NCBI GenBank assembly: GCA_964369775.1
Contig: CAYJHQ010000012.1
Location: 1 to 64,000 of the forward strand
DNA from: CAUPWF01 sp964369775
GTDB taxonomy: Bacteria > Bacillota > Clostridia > Lachnospirales > Lachnospiraceae
Reading direction: 5' to 3'
DNA: 64,000 nt
Under the pieces are notes generated by a model. It was not told where the DNA came from, did not search any database, and was given only the letters and a program-made list of their open reading frames with translations. The translations under genes and the position numbers were made by a program. Below, piece after piece: positions 22,432 through 31,286 of the stretch. Positions within the stretch are counted from its first letter, which is position 1. Every line of letters starts with the position of its first letter.

Positions 22432-22532
22432 TAGTTGCGACTATCCGTCACGTATTTGATAAATGGTTTTGTCATTGTAGCAAATATACTAGGCTTCGTC
22501 AAGGACAACCCGCTTATCTTTTAAAACATCTT

Positions 22533-24509
22533 TTAAAACAATGACTGAAATTCTTCTTCTGTAATGATTGGTACGCCAAGTGATACAGCTTTTTTGTTTT
22601 TTGAAGAGTTGGATTGACTGTCATTATTGATTAGGTAGTCTGTGTTTTTGCTCACAGATCCCGATACGACTCCATCAAGACTCTCAATAAACGCTTGTAA
22701 CTCTTTTCTGTTTTTGTACTTTTCCACACTTCCAGTTACAACAAATGTTTTCCCTTCCAGAGATTGTTCTCCAGTAGGTGCAACTTCTTCAAAGACGCAT
22801 AATCTGTACAAAGCGCTCCATTCTGAAGCATCTTCAAAATATGCAGTGTAGTTTTCTGCCAACACGTCTCCGATCTTGTCAAGACTTACAAGCTCACTCT
22901 TAGACAATTTGCAAATGCTTTCTTTTCTATCGGCATAGGCTTTTACAATTGCCTTTGACGCAGATCTGCCAATTAGTGGAATAGACAATCCATACATCAA
23001 CCGATCCAGTGTTGTATTCTTTGCAACTTCAATCGCAGTCGTTAGTTTTTCAACTGCTCGACTTCCCATTCTAGGCAATGACTTCAGCTTCATTTGACGA
23101 TCATTATCATTTGGTAATGTCAATATGCTTTCAAAATCACTTATAATTCCAGCCTTATACATTAAAGAAATAGTCTCTTCTGATAAGCCTACAATGTTCA
23201 TGGCATCACGGCTAGCAAAATGACTCAAAAGACCAATAATCTTTGCCTTGCATTTGCCATTTGGGCAGATACACACTTCGGTTTGATCATCTTGTTTGAT
23301 TTCTGTACGTGCTCCGCATATAGGACAATTCGTAGCAATTGGAAGATCATTGCTTCTTGTCAGATTTTTGCTAATTTGAGGAATAATCATATTTGCCTTA
23401 TATACCATAATCTTGTCTCCAATTCCTAACTGCAAATCCCTTAAAATGCTTACATTGTGCAGACTCGCTCTTGATACCGTTGTGCCTTCAATTTCCACAG
23501 GCTCAAAGATTGCCACTGGAGTTAGAGCTCCTGTTTTAGAAGCTGCCCACTCTACATCAAGTAGGGTTGTTTCCACTTCTTCATCTTGCCATTTAAATGC
23601 TAATGCATCACCTGCCGCTTTTGAAGTATCTGCTGCCGCATTTTCAGTATGGTTTTGAGCCAACACAAGCCCGTCCACGGCATAGTCGATGTTGCTAATC
23701 TCTTTTGTGAATGCTGCTACTGCATCCGCGACGCTATATTTTGTCACTGCTACGTAATCTACAACATCAAATCCCATTTGCTCTAAAAAGGCCAATTCAA
23801 GACCCATGCTTATGCCTATGTCATCCCATCCGTCAACCTCTCTTACTAATCGAAAGGCAATAAATCGCAAACATCTCTCTTTTGCAATATCGCTAGAGAG
23901 TTGCCTCACTGATCCACTTGCAAGGTTTCTAGGGTTTTTGTACTGCTCTGCAGCATCCAATCCCTCGTTGATTTTGTTAAAGTCTGTATTTGTGATAATT
24001 GCTTCGCCTCTCACAACTAATTTACCTTTGTGTGGGATGCTTAGGGGTATGTTTTTAAATACCTTTGCATTATGAGTCACATCTTCTCCGATCTCCCCAT
24101 TTCCTCTTGTCACAGCCCTAACAAGCACTCCTTTATCATACGTAAGTACAATCGTAAGCCCATCTAGCTTCCATGATAAAATTCCAACACGACAATTCTT
24201 TACAAAATCCTCTAAGTCAGTCACTTCCTTTGTTTTCTTCAACGATAACGCTTTAACCTCATGCACCTGCTTTTTTAGGGATGTCTCTGAAACAGCTCCT
24301 ACTTGCTGTGTTGGACTGCTTGACAGTATCACGCCTACTTGTTGCTCCAAGGACTCCAATTCGTCATAAAGCTTATCGTACTCGAGATTGCTCATTATCT
24401 CCTTCTTTTCTGAATAGTAAGCTTTATTTGCCTCATTTAGAGCTTTCACAAGCTCCTTAACGCGCTCCACCTTTTCATCCATTACTTCGTTTTTTCTTTC
24501 ATTCATCAT
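22533..24509 (-). CDS. ligA: NAD-dependent DNA ligase
   Basis: Protein of 658 residues, full length for LigA; seals nicks in DNA using NAD. Visible parts: N-terminal Ia domain, adenylation domain with the nucleotidyl Lys114 in KLDG, OB domain, zinc finger with four Cys (CPICG...CICPNGKC), helix-hairpin-helix region with GLS and IG repeats, and a C-terminal BRCT domain (about 585-658, LEGKTFVVTG). All bacteria have a chromosomal ligA, so a plasmid copy suggests independence from the host in replication or repair. The palindrome at 24571 ends 17 bp before the CATATT box. Start after AGGAGGAATCAAAG. Confidence 0.97.
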   Translation of the reverse strand: MMNERKNEVMDEKVERVKELVKALNEANKAYYSEKKEIMSNLEYDKLYDELESLEQQVGVILSSSPTQQVGAVSETSLKKQVHEVKALSLKKTKEVTDLEDFVKNCRVGILSWKLDGLTIVLTYDKGVLVRAVTRGNGEIGEDVTHNAKVFKNIPLSIPHKGKLVVRGEAIITNTDFNKINEGLDAAEQYKNPRNLASGSVRQLSSDIAKERCLRFIAFRLVREVDGWDDIGISMGLELAFLEQMGFDVVDYVAVTKYSVADAVAAFTKEISNIDYAVDGLVLAQNHTENAAADTSKAAGDALAFKWQDEEVETTLLDVEWAASKTGALTPVAIFEPVEIEGTTVSRASLHNVSILRDLQLGIGDKIMVYKANMIIPQISKNLTRSNDLPIATNCPICGARTEIKQDDQTEVCICPNGKCKAKIIGLLSHFASRDAMNIVGLSEETISLMYKAGIISDFESILTLPNDNDRQMKLKSLPRMGSRAVEKLTTAIEVAKNTTLDRLMYGLSIPLIGRSASKAIVKAYADRKESICKLSKSELVSLDKIGDVLAENYTAYFEDASEWSALYRLCVFEEVAPTGEQSLEGKTFVVTGSVEKYKNRKELQAFIESLDGVVSGSVSKNTDYLINNDSQSNSSKNKKAVSLGVPIITEEEFQSLF

Positions 24510-24547
24510 CTTTGATTCCTCCTGTTTATTTTTTTATTTTCGCCATT

Positions 24548-24553
24548 AATATG
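24548..24553 (-). promoter_or_regulatory. CATATT box with palindrome at -35
   Basis: Drives ligA, 38 bp upstream of its start; palindrome 24571-24583 is 17 bp away. Confidence 0.6.
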
Positions 24554-24570
24554 GAAAACCCTCTCAAATC

Positions 24571-24583
24571 GGAACTGAGTTCC
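24571..24583. repeat. 13-bp palindrome GGAACTGAGTTCC
   Basis: Exact copy at the -35 position of ligA. Confidence 0.95.
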
Positions 24584-24626
24584 AAAAAAATAGAGAGCGT
24601 GGATTTATACCCTCGCTCCCTTATCT

Positions 24627-25388
24627 CTATTTGGCAAATGGCGCCATCCAAACTTTTCCAGTTCCTCGATATACATTTACCAATCCTTCACCCGACGCTG
24701 CTGACCCAGCTAAGCTCTTTCCCGCCCGTTCAACTGTAAAGTTTAGGCTTTTGCTCCATGCAATTGCTAGATTTCCATCAATTTTCAAGACATCATCTTG
24801 CAAATCCACAAGTACTAATTCCTTTTCTGGAAATGCTGATTCAAGACATACAACGCCTTCTCCCTCTAAGGATAAATTGAATAATCCTTGATTTCCAGCC
24901 ACAGCAGATGACAAATTGCTTCTAGCTGTAAGAGTGTGTTTTAAAGTCGCTTCGCAAGCCTTGAATAATCCATCATCAAGTACAATTCCACCGCTCCACT
25001 CACCTACATCTACAAGTAGTATGTGGCTCCATGTTGGCTCTAGCACAAGCGTTCCGTCTCCTTTGTACTCTGGCTTGATTGCTGACTCCTTAGTAACATT
25101 TGCTCTAAAGGCCTTTCCAATCAAATCTCCTACGCCCTTAATGCCCGTGGTGGACTCTACATTTCCTGCCATCCATTGCATTTCTCCTGGCTGCAGCACC
25201 ACATTCCCTTTTGCTAAATTACAAGAGATTACCTTTTGCCTTACATTCATTTTGGAGCAAAAATACGCCAACTGTGCATTTATAGGCGAACAGCTCAAAT
25301 CTCTTTTGTATTCAATGACCGAAAATGGTCCTTTTTGCGCCGCAATTGCTACATCGTCATTGTCGGCAAAGTTTTCAATCCTATACAT
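24627..25388 (-). CDS. AIM24 family protein
   Basis: Protein of 253 residues from the ATG at 25388 (AGAAGG before it). The sequence fits the AIM24/TIGR00266 family: a repeated beta-rich fold, with GEMQWMAGNVES (about 68-79), GTGKVWMAPF near the end and Gly-rich turns (GNQGLFNLSLEGEGVVCLES). Bacterial members are widespread, with no settled function; the yeast namesake acts in mitochondrial inner-membrane organisation. Single-gene unit with promoter box 25413-25418. A long hairpin with GGGAGCGAGGG and a U-run (24584-24625) follows the stop. Confidence 0.85.
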   Translation of the reverse strand: MYRIENFADNDDVAIAAQKGPFSVIEYKRDLSCSPINAQLAYFCSKMNVRQKVISCNLAKGNVVLQPGEMQWMAGNVESTTGIKGVGDLIGKAFRANVTKESAIKPEYKGDGTLVLEPTWSHILLVDVGEWSGGIVLDDGLFKACEATLKHTLTARSNLSSAVAGNQGLFNLSLEGEGVVCLESAFPEKELVLVDLQDDVLKIDGNLAIAWSKSLNFTVERAGKSLAGSAASGEGLVNVYRGTGKVWMAPFAK

Positions 25389-25412
25389 AAAAACCTTCTT
25401 TCTTTTTATTTT

Positions 25413-25418
25413 AATATG
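25413..25418 (-). promoter_or_regulatory. CATATT promoter box
   Basis: Reads TTTGCATATTAAAATAAAAAG, 24 bp upstream of the start at 25388. Confidence 0.5.
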
Positions 25419-25419
25419 C

Positions 25420-25446
25420 AAAAAAGAAGAAGAGCTTTCGCTCTCC
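25420..25446 (-). terminator. Intrinsic terminator
   Basis: GGAGAGCGAAAGCTCTTCTTC hairpin with six T, after the gene at 25450-26220. Confidence 0.8.
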
Positions 25447-25449
25447 CTC

Positions 25450-26220
25450 CTATTCGTAAAATATTTCTAGATCCTTTCTCGTAGCATTCACCAATCGGCT
25501 TAAACTGCTTCTTGGAATTGAAAACAGCTCAATTAGCTCATTGTATGTAAACGCTCCGCTTAAAGAGTACTTTGCAATCAATGAACGAATATCCCTCTGC
25601 TTGTAGGCATAAGGGTCTAAATCTTCAAACATTCTCACTTCATTTGAATCGGCAAGTGTTCGGATAATAATTCTCACCTCATCTAGCGTTACAAGATACT
25701 TTTCAGACAAATCTCTTGCAGAGTATTTTCCTGTAGCGTAAAAAATTGCAATTTTCTTTTGAAACATAACAGTGTATTTGCCATTTGGCGCAACACCATC
25801 ATCAAAAGATAGTATTTGCTTTCCACCTGTGTTTTTTACTGGCTTTGCAATATCTTCTACCACCTCTCCAATACTTGAAGAGTTTACCATGTTTTTCATC
25901 ATATCAGATGCAACTGACAAGAATTCTTTCATTAATGAAATCTCTTCGCTTGAAAACACCCCTACAGACTCTGGGACTTTCGGCGCTGTTGGCTCAGCTA
26001 TCACCTCTGCAACCTCATCCACTACCTTCTTCGTAGCTGGCTTCTTTTTAGCCATTTTTTTAGATGTGGCTACTTTTTTTGTCGGATTCTCATCAGCAAT
26101 TTTCCACTTTCTTAAAGTTGTCGTAGATACACCAGTTTCTTTAGCAACTGCCCTTAACGACTTCCCACCTTTTAACTCTGATAAACAAAACTTCTTCATT
26201 GATTCTCCATACTTTAACAT
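25450..26220 (-). CDS. Two-HTH DNA-binding protein
   Basis: Protein of 256 residues. The N-terminus (18-40) has a helix-turn-helix of the Hin/transposase type (SLRAVAKETGVSTTTLRKWK), followed by a Lys/Ala/Pro-rich, histone-like linker (KKVATSKKMAKKKPATKK). A middle helical region (95-125) precedes a second HTH-like region (ARDLSEKYLVTLDEVRIII) and a third one near the end (FTYNELIELFSIPRSSLSRLV). It probably binds DNA or organises it; it is one candidate reader of the plasmid's repeated palindromes. Start after TTTAGGAGGAAGTTAAA. Single-gene unit. Confidence 0.75.
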   Translation of the reverse strand: MLKYGESMKKFCLSELKGGKSLRAVAKETGVSTTTLRKWKIADENPTKKVATSKKMAKKKPATKKVVDEVAEVIAEPTAPKVPESVGVFSSEEISLMKEFLSVASDMMKNMVNSSSIGEVVEDIAKPVKNTGGKQILSFDDGVAPNGKYTVMFQKKIAIFYATGKYSARDLSEKYLVTLDEVRIIIRTLADSNEVRMFEDLDPYAYKQRDIRSLIAKYSLSGAFTYNELIELFSIPRSSLSRLVNATRKDLEIFYE

Positions 26221-26254
26221 TTTAACTTCCTCCTAAATTTTAATTTACGATGCA

Positions 26255-26260
26255 AATATA
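26255..26260 (-). promoter_or_regulatory. TATATT promoter box
   Basis: 34 bp upstream of the start at 26220. Confidence 0.45.
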
Positions 26261-26272
26261 CATAATCAGAAA

Positions 26273-26305
26273 AAATAAAAAATGAAGAGTTTTCGCTCCT
26301 CACTT
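26273..26305 (-). terminator. Intrinsic terminator
   Basis: GAGGAGCGAAAACTCTTC hairpin with six T, after the gene at 26330-27184. Confidence 0.8.
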
Positions 26306-26329
26306 ACATCAAATTGGTATTTAATATTG

Positions 26330-27184
26330 TTAAGAATGGGCATTAAACATTGTCAAGATCTCTACCTTGACCTTTACAGCAAAGTTAGCGCTATTATCGT
26401 CTCCCCCTCTATAAATGGTGATATACGGCTTTATCTCTTCAAAAAACAATATTTGCTCTGTCTCTGACTCGGTCATCTCGATCCACGCCGTATCTTCCGT
26501 TCTTGAAACGGCTCTATAAGCCTCAATTAATGGACTAGGGCAAGCGATGATTTTCGGCATCGAGAGCAATTTTTCTAAGTCATCAAAGAAGATGCTGTCT
26601 CTTAGATAGCTATACGAATGCTCACTACTATCTACTCGTATCCAGCCTGTGAATTCCGCCTCTGGGATAGTAAATTGCTGTAGCCTCATTTGCGAGCTCA
26701 CGTCAATGTAGTTTCCAAAATTAATTGTTAAGCTCTGATATCGAGAGTCTGAACAATCCTCATCTGTGATATAAAACAGGTCGTAGACATTAACAACTTT
26801 TCCCCCACCAATACACATATTTTGAAACAATGCTTTCAATATTTCATCATCAAGCTCTGCGTCATGAATAGTAAGCTGCGCTCTATATCGTTCCTTGAAC
26901 GCAACAAAGCACTTCTCTTTGATTAGCGTTGATAGCTTTACACTGTCTGTAGTCTCCATCAGCACAGGAATATCTCTCTCTTTAACTCTAATAGTTATGT
27001 ACGACTTCATTGACTTGACGTCTAAGCATACACGCACCTCTTCCAAGCCTTCTGTTTCGTACAGCTCTTTTGAAACCTCGTCAATATTTGCGATTCTCCA
27101 GCGAACAGTATCTTTACATCTCTCATTTTTTAACAAATGGAGCTTGCACGCTGCCACTGCTATCTTTTCAATCTTTTTTACCAT
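26330..27184 (-). CDS. Hypothetical protein, 284 residues
   Basis: Not recognised. The protein is cytoplasmic with alternating strands and helices (VRVCLDVKSMKSYITIRVKE, YQSLTINFGNYIDVSSQMRL) and a basic start. No cofactor or catalytic motif is visible. It is preceded by the common leader (TTAGGAGGAAAGAAAA) and by the palindrome at the -35 position, so it belongs to the same regulon as radC, ligA and 27286-28032. Confidence 0.7.
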   Translation of the reverse strand: MVKKIEKIAVAACKLHLLKNERCKDTVRWRIANIDEVSKELYETEGLEEVRVCLDVKSMKSYITIRVKERDIPVLMETTDSVKLSTLIKEKCFVAFKERYRAQLTIHDAELDDEILKALFQNMCIGGGKVVNVYDLFYITDEDCSDSRYQSLTINFGNYIDVSSQMRLQQFTIPEAEFTGWIRVDSSEHSYSYLRDSIFFDDLEKLLSMPKIIACPSPLIEAYRAVSRTEDTAWIEMTESETEQILFFEEIKPYITIYRGGDDNSANFAVKVKVEILTMFNAHS

Positions 27185-27219
27185 TTTTCTTTCCTCCTAA
27201 GAACTTTATTTTCAAAAAG

Positions 27220-27225
27220 AATATG
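27220..27225 (-). promoter_or_regulatory. CATATT box with palindrome at -35
   Basis: 35 bp upstream of the start at 27184; palindrome 27243-27255 is 17 bp away. Confidence 0.6.
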
Positions 27226-27242
27226 GCAATGTTTATAATTTG

Positions 27243-27255
27243 GGAACTGAGTTCC
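27243..27255. repeat. 13-bp palindrome GGAACTGAGTTCC
   Basis: Exact copy at the -35 position of 26330-27184. Confidence 0.95.
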
Positions 27256-27285
27256 AAAAAAAAACAGAGCTATTCGCCCTGTTGT
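27256..27285 (-). terminator. Intrinsic terminator
   Basis: ACAGGGCGAATAGCTCTGT hairpin with nine T, after the gene at 27286-28032. Confidence 0.8.
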
Positions 27286-28032
27286 TTAAATCTGATTGAA
27301 TAGACGCAGGTAGTCTCCCGAGGCCACCACTGCGTCCTCTTGTAAGTAGTCATAAGTGTTTGGCTCATACATTTCACTCAAAAGAATTTCTCTCTCATCT
27401 AAATCGATCCTTACACTTGTTGTCTCACCCCTTGAAAATACTATAGCATCATATACTTTTCTGTATACTTCTGGCATTTCAGACAATTTTTCTCTTCCGA
27501 AGGCTTGACTCAAAAGTGAGCGAATTTCCCCCTCTGTATACTTAGAGGATGCTCCATCCAAAACACCATAACCAGCAAAATCAATCTCTTGCGCTACAAA
27601 ATACACATATCGATCATCAATGCTATCTGTAAAGGACTTGTCTTCGCATATAGCAACCTCGATTCCTTGAATGTAGTATTTTTTATCTCCTTCACACATT
27701 ACAGAATTGAACTGAGCTCCCCAGGCTTGCAACCTCTGAATAAGAGGCTCATCTTTGTCATGTACAGCATCCATGAGCATGCTCCAGCAGCGCTCAACAA
27801 CCTTCAACTTCAATACGTTTTCTGACTCTTCACACATGACAATATGCTCTTCATTGCCTATTGAAGTATCATAAAGGTACAGCCTTACTTGCTTTTTGCT
27901 TGTATCTAGCCCGCAATACACAGACTTTTCTGGTGCGGCTGAACATTTTTCTGTGCTGGCCCTCCAGTTGATCTCTTCTTCAAGCACCTCACAGTCTACC
28001 AATTCTAAATCCCTAATCCATCCATTCGTCAT
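27286..28032 (-). CDS. Hypothetical protein, 248 residues
   Basis: Not recognised. An acidic, cytoplasmic protein with scattered Cys (six in the first 130 residues) and a C-terminal region of predicted strands (TSVRIDLDEREILLSEMYEP). No known motif. Start after TTTAGGAGGAGTTATT. It is followed by the U-run terminator and then the next promoter, so it is a single-gene unit. It shares promoter layout with 26330-27184. Confidence 0.7.
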   Translation of the reverse strand: MTNGWIRDLELVDCEVLEEEINWRASTEKCSAAPEKSVYCGLDTSKKQVRLYLYDTSIGNEEHIVMCEESENVLKLKVVERCWSMLMDAVHDKDEPLIQRLQAWGAQFNSVMCEGDKKYYIQGIEVAICEDKSFTDSIDDRYVYFVAQEIDFAGYGVLDGASSKYTEGEIRSLLSQAFGREKLSEMPEVYRKVYDAIVFSRGETTSVRIDLDEREILLSEMYEPNTYDYLQEDAVVASGDYLRLFNQI

Positions 28033-28064
28033 AATAACTCCTCCTAAATTTTATTTTCAAAGGC

Positions 28065-28070
28065 AATATG
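28065..28070 (-). promoter_or_regulatory. CATATT box with palindrome at -35
   Basis: 32 bp upstream of the start at 28032; palindrome 28088-28100 is 17 bp away. Confidence 0.6.
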
Positions 28071-28087
28071 TTAAATGATGGGAAATT

Positions 28088-28100
28088 GGAACTCAGTTCC
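28088..28100. repeat. 13-bp palindrome GGAACTCAGTTCC
   Basis: Exact copy, C centre, at the -35 position of 27286-28032. Confidence 0.95.
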
Positions 28101-28130
28101 AAAAAAAAGCAGAGCTAACGCTCTACTTTT
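28101..28130 (-). terminator. Intrinsic terminator
   Basis: GTAGAGCGTTAGCTCTGC hairpin with eight T, after the helicase gene. Confidence 0.85.
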
Positions 28131-28138
28131 CAAACAAT

Positions 28139-29974
28139 TTAACGATCAATAATCATCCCTTCAAACCGTTGGATAAATGGGCTCATTTCATATGGCTTTG
28201 AGTCTATATATTCACAGTAAGACAACTCTAATTTCTCTTCAGCTCTTGTCATGGCAACATAAAGCAGTCTCCGCTCTTCCTCGATGTCAATTGATTTTCG
28301 ATGCGGAATAATGTCTTCATTGCAGTTTGGCACAACAACATATGGAAACTCCAACCCTTTCGATCCATGCATAGTCATAATATTAACCCCGTCAATATCG
28401 TTTCGCTTGGCTTTTTTGAGGGACTCTTCGTAGCACTCAATATGCTCTAAAATCTCTTCAAACTTATCAAAGTCAGCAATACGACCTTTGAATGTATCTA
28501 TCATATCCATTAAATCCGCTTTATCTTTTTGGTACTTGATTGCATACTCGGTGATATGCTTTCTATACCCTATTGCTTTAATAATGTAGTCTACAGCCTT
28601 ATCAAATGGTAATTCCTTGATGCGTTTCAAGTCATATTCAAAATCATTGATATTGTCCACTGTGTAAATCTGTGCTCTGTGTTTTTGACGTAGTTCACGA
28701 AAAGTTATATTTAACTTTGGAACTGAGTTCCGTTTTATATAACGCACAGGCTTATTCATAACAGCAATAAAGGGATCTCTAGATAATCCTTGATGTGCAA
28801 GCTCCAAATATGCAAGTAAATCCTTAATAAGTGTGTGTTTATAAATGCTTGCCACATGCTCTTTCATAATAAAAGGAATATCTTTAGTCGCTAGAAACAT
28901 TGCAAAGTCACCTGCTGCTCGCGTCGTTCGAAAGATGCAACAGCAATCTTTTAAGTTTCGTCCCTTCTCATTCCCAAACTTTACAAAGTCATCTGCAATT
29001 TTTTTGTATTGAGATTTATTATCTCCGTAACGAAACACTGCCAATTTTCCTTTTTTTGTCGAGTGAGTTTTTACGTCTTTATCATAGCGCTCTAGATTGT
29101 CCTTAATTAGGTCCTGAGAGTGTTTTACAATCTCTTTATGACTTCTATAGTTTACATCTAAGTCTACTCGTATCGCACCCTTGAAGCGCTCATTAAAAGA
29201 TAGCATTATTTCTGGCTTGCTGCCTAAGAATCCATAAATTGACTGATCATCATCTCCTACTACAAAAATATTTTTGTGTGGCTCTACCAACATTCGAATG
29301 GTTGCAAATTGCACCTCATTGATGTCCTGAAATTCATCAATCAACACATACGAATATCTATCCTGATATTTTTTCAAAACTTCTTTGTTTGATAGAAATA
29401 AGTGATAGCATCTTTGCACCATATCATCAAAGTCAAGTTTCCCGATCTCGCGTAAGGCGTCTGAATACCCCTTGTATAAGCTATTAAACTCGCTTTTTCC
29501 GCAAGGTAGATCGTCTTGAAATCTCTTGCTGTTACAAAGAGATTTTAAATCTATAGCATTCTTGATGTTGCTGATTAGTCGAAGTGATGTTGAAACCCCT
29601 TCTTCATCAAGCTCAATGTGATTTTTCTCTGCTGCTGCTTTTAAAACATTTACACGCTCCCAGTCCGCAGCCACTGAATCAAACTCAACGCCACAGCTTT
29701 CTCGCAATACGCGAAAAAATAAAGAGTGGAATGTTGCAAATGCCACGTTGTCTGATTTGTGCCCTCTCAACTTCTGAAAACGAGCCTCCATTTCAACTGC
29801 GGCTAGCTTTGAAAATGTGATTACTAATATTCTTTCCGAATCCACACCCTCCGCGTCAATCAAATTAGATATTCTATTCGTTAATACATGCGTCTTTCCA
29901 GAACCTGGCCCAGCTACTACTATCATAGGTCCATCTACATGCGAAACCGCTTTCTTTTGGTTATTATTCATCAT
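28139..29974 (-). CDS. UvrD/PcrA/Rep-type DNA helicase
   Basis: Superfamily 1A 3'-5' DNA helicase of 611 residues, acting in replication restart, repair or plasmid replication. The ATG at 29974 is used because GAGGAGGTATTTAACA precedes it. Motif Ia/I: AGPGSGKT (21-28); motif II: LIDEFQDINE (about 207); motif III: VVGDDDQSIYGF; motif IV-VI: MTMHGSKGLEFPYV and LYVAMTRAEEKL. It is shorter than PcrA (about 740), lacking the C-terminal extension. The palindrome at 28719-28731 lies inside the gene, read as NSV in the 2A/2B region. Terminated at 28101-28130; promoter box 30011-30016. Confidence 0.95.
   Translation of the reverse strand: MMNNNQKKAVSHVDGPMIVVAGPGSGKTHVLTNRISNLIDAEGVDSERILVITFSKLAAVEMEARFQKLRGHKSDNVAFATFHSLFFRVLRESCGVEFDSVAADWERVNVLKAAAEKNHIELDEEGVSTSLRLISNIKNAIDLKSLCNSKRFQDDLPCGKSEFNSLYKGYSDALREIGKLDFDDMVQRCYHLFLSNKEVLKKYQDRYSYVLIDEFQDINEVQFATIRMLVEPHKNIFVVGDDDQSIYGFLGSKPEIMLSFNERFKGAIRVDLDVNYRSHKEIVKHSQDLIKDNLERYDKDVKTHSTKKGKLAVFRYGDNKSQYKKIADDFVKFGNEKGRNLKDCCCIFRTTRAAGDFAMFLATKDIPFIMKEHVASIYKHTLIKDLLAYLELAHQGLSRDPFIAVMNKPVRYIKRNSVPKLNITFRELRQKHRAQIYTVDNINDFEYDLKRIKELPFDKAVDYIIKAIGYRKHITEYAIKYQKDKADLMDMIDTFKGRIADFDKFEEILEHIECYEESLKKAKRNDIDGVNIMTMHGSKGLEFPYVVVPNCNEDIIPHRKSIDIEEERRLLYVAMTRAEEKLELSYCEYIDSKPYEMSPFIQRFEGMIIDR
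28719..28731. repeat. 13-bp palindrome inside the helicase gene
   Basis: Exact copy in coding sequence, read KRNSVPKLN. Confidence 0.95.
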
Positions 29975-30010
29975 TGTTAAATACCTCCTCATTTTTTTAT
30001 TTTCGATAGT

Positions 30011-30016
30011 AATATG
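30011..30016 (-). promoter_or_regulatory. CATATT promoter box
   Basis: 36 bp upstream of the start at 29974. Confidence 0.5.
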
Positions 30017-30027
30017 TCAAATAGTTG

Positions 30028-30063
30028 GAAAAAGAGAGCGAAGAAGTCCTCTTCGCCCTCTCT
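30028..30063 (-). terminator. Intrinsic terminator
   Basis: GAGAGGGCGAAGAGG/CTTCTTCGCTCTC hairpin with five T, after the gene at 30065-31189. Confidence 0.85.
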
Positions 30064-30064
30064 C

Positions 30065-31189
30065 TTATTTCCATTGCCCACAATCTGTGCATTTGTGTCC
30101 AGCTAAAACCTTTTCAACACTAGCTTTTTTGGTTTCAACATAGACCTCTTTAGTTTCTTCGTCGTGCCATATTCTTTCAACTCCAGCTTGCACTTCTTCA
30201 ACATGCTCAGTGTATGCGCCTGAACAGTTGCTTCCACATGGTGTTTTATCCCCTCTGTTTACAGCGCTTGTAACATCTCTGCCACAATCATCGCAAGTGT
30301 AGGTTGTAAGCGTTTTCATTATTGGAGTTTCTTCCCAATAACCTGCTGTCTCTACAACCGTTTTCCAGTAGCCCTCTGCTGGCGTTTCTACCATCTCGTA
30401 CACAGGAGCATATGCATGTGTGTGTGCGCTTGCTTCATTGGTCGGCTCCTTTTGCTGTAGCTTTACTTCCCCATCCTCGACTTTACTAGCCTCAATTGAA
30501 ATATCTAATTCCATATTCGATTGAAAGGCAATGTCTCCGACCACAATCAGCACATCATTTCTTGTCAAGCTTACAATTAGAGGGTTTTCATCTTCCCAAA
30601 AATCAGAACTCTCATCAAATGACAGTGGGATTACATAAAAACCATCTTCATTTGCTTGAAAAGGCGTAGTAAAGCTGACATCTCGTCCAATCTCATCCAC
30701 AACGGGATCTCTTGCTTCATCTACAAAAACCCCCTCAATTACATAAGTCGCGCCTGGTTCAAGCCCCTTTATTGCCAACTCGCCGCTTCGGTGGATTAGT
30801 AGCTCTGACGCATCGCCGCTTTGCTCAATTACCTCATCTACTTTGTTTAAATCTCCATTGATGCTATTTAAATTTTCTTTTGAGCGCATTGTCCCTGCAA
30901 GGACGGCTGTGCCTGCTAGTACCACTATCGCCGCCCCCATTAGCATCTTGCCCGCACCACTTCTTTTTCCTGGCAAATCTTCGTGTGAAGCAATCGGCTC
31001 ATCTTGCAATTCGGATTCATTTTGATATTCAGATAAATCATCGGAGCTCATTGCATGTGATTGCGTCATCTCTTCTGTATCTGCCTCGCAATCAACTTCT
31101 TCTACCACTTCTTCTTTTCTTGCTACATCGCCTTCATTATCTAATGATGGCATATCTAGATCGTCTAATTGATTCTTTTCTTCTTTCAT
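30065..31189 (-). CDS. Membrane-anchored surface protein with C-terminal zinc-ribbon-like module
   Basis: Protein of 374 residues from the ATG at 31189 (AAAGGTGATAAAC before it). A very acidic cytoplasmic N-terminus (about 80 residues) leads to one membrane segment (about 87-104, MLMGAAIVVLAGTAVLAG). The outer part has a beta domain of the VaFE/prealbumin kind (GLEPGATYVIEGVFVDE, YVIPLSFDESSDFW) and then a His/Tyr/Trp-rich stretch with CDDCGRDV, C..NC and a final CTDCGQW. This C-terminal module recurs in the protein at 53606-54718 with equal Cys placing, so it probably binds zinc outside the cell. Role unknown; a surface partner of the transfer apparatus is possible. Confidence 0.8.
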   Translation of the reverse strand: MKEEKNQLDDLDMPSLDNEGDVARKEEVVEEVDCEADTEEMTQSHAMSSDDLSEYQNESELQDEPIASHEDLPGKRSGAGKMLMGAAIVVLAGTAVLAGTMRSKENLNSINGDLNKVDEVIEQSGDASELLIHRSGELAIKGLEPGATYVIEGVFVDEARDPVVDEIGRDVSFTTPFQANEDGFYVIPLSFDESSDFWEDENPLIVSLTRNDVLIVVGDIAFQSNMELDISIEASKVEDGEVKLQQKEPTNEASAHTHAYAPVYEMVETPAEGYWKTVVETAGYWEETPIMKTLTTYTCDDCGRDVTSAVNRGDKTPCGSNCSGAYTEHVEEVQAGVERIWHDEETKEVYVETKKASVEKVLAGHKCTDCGQWK

Positions 31190-31217
31190 GTTTATCACCT
31201 TTCGTGTTTTTTCTTTT

Positions 31218-31223
31218 AATATG
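31218..31223 (-). promoter_or_regulatory. CATATT promoter box
   Basis: Reads TTTTGCATATTAAAAGAAAA, 28 bp upstream of the start at 31189. Confidence 0.5.
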
Positions 31224-31253
31224 CAAAATCTAAGAAGTGAATAGTTTTTCACA

Positions 31254-31286
31254 CAAAAAAGGACCTGTAAAAACAGATCCTTTTGA
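31254..31286 (-). terminator. Intrinsic terminator
   Basis: GGATCTGTTTTTACAGGTCC hairpin with six T, after the exonuclease gene. Confidence 0.85.
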
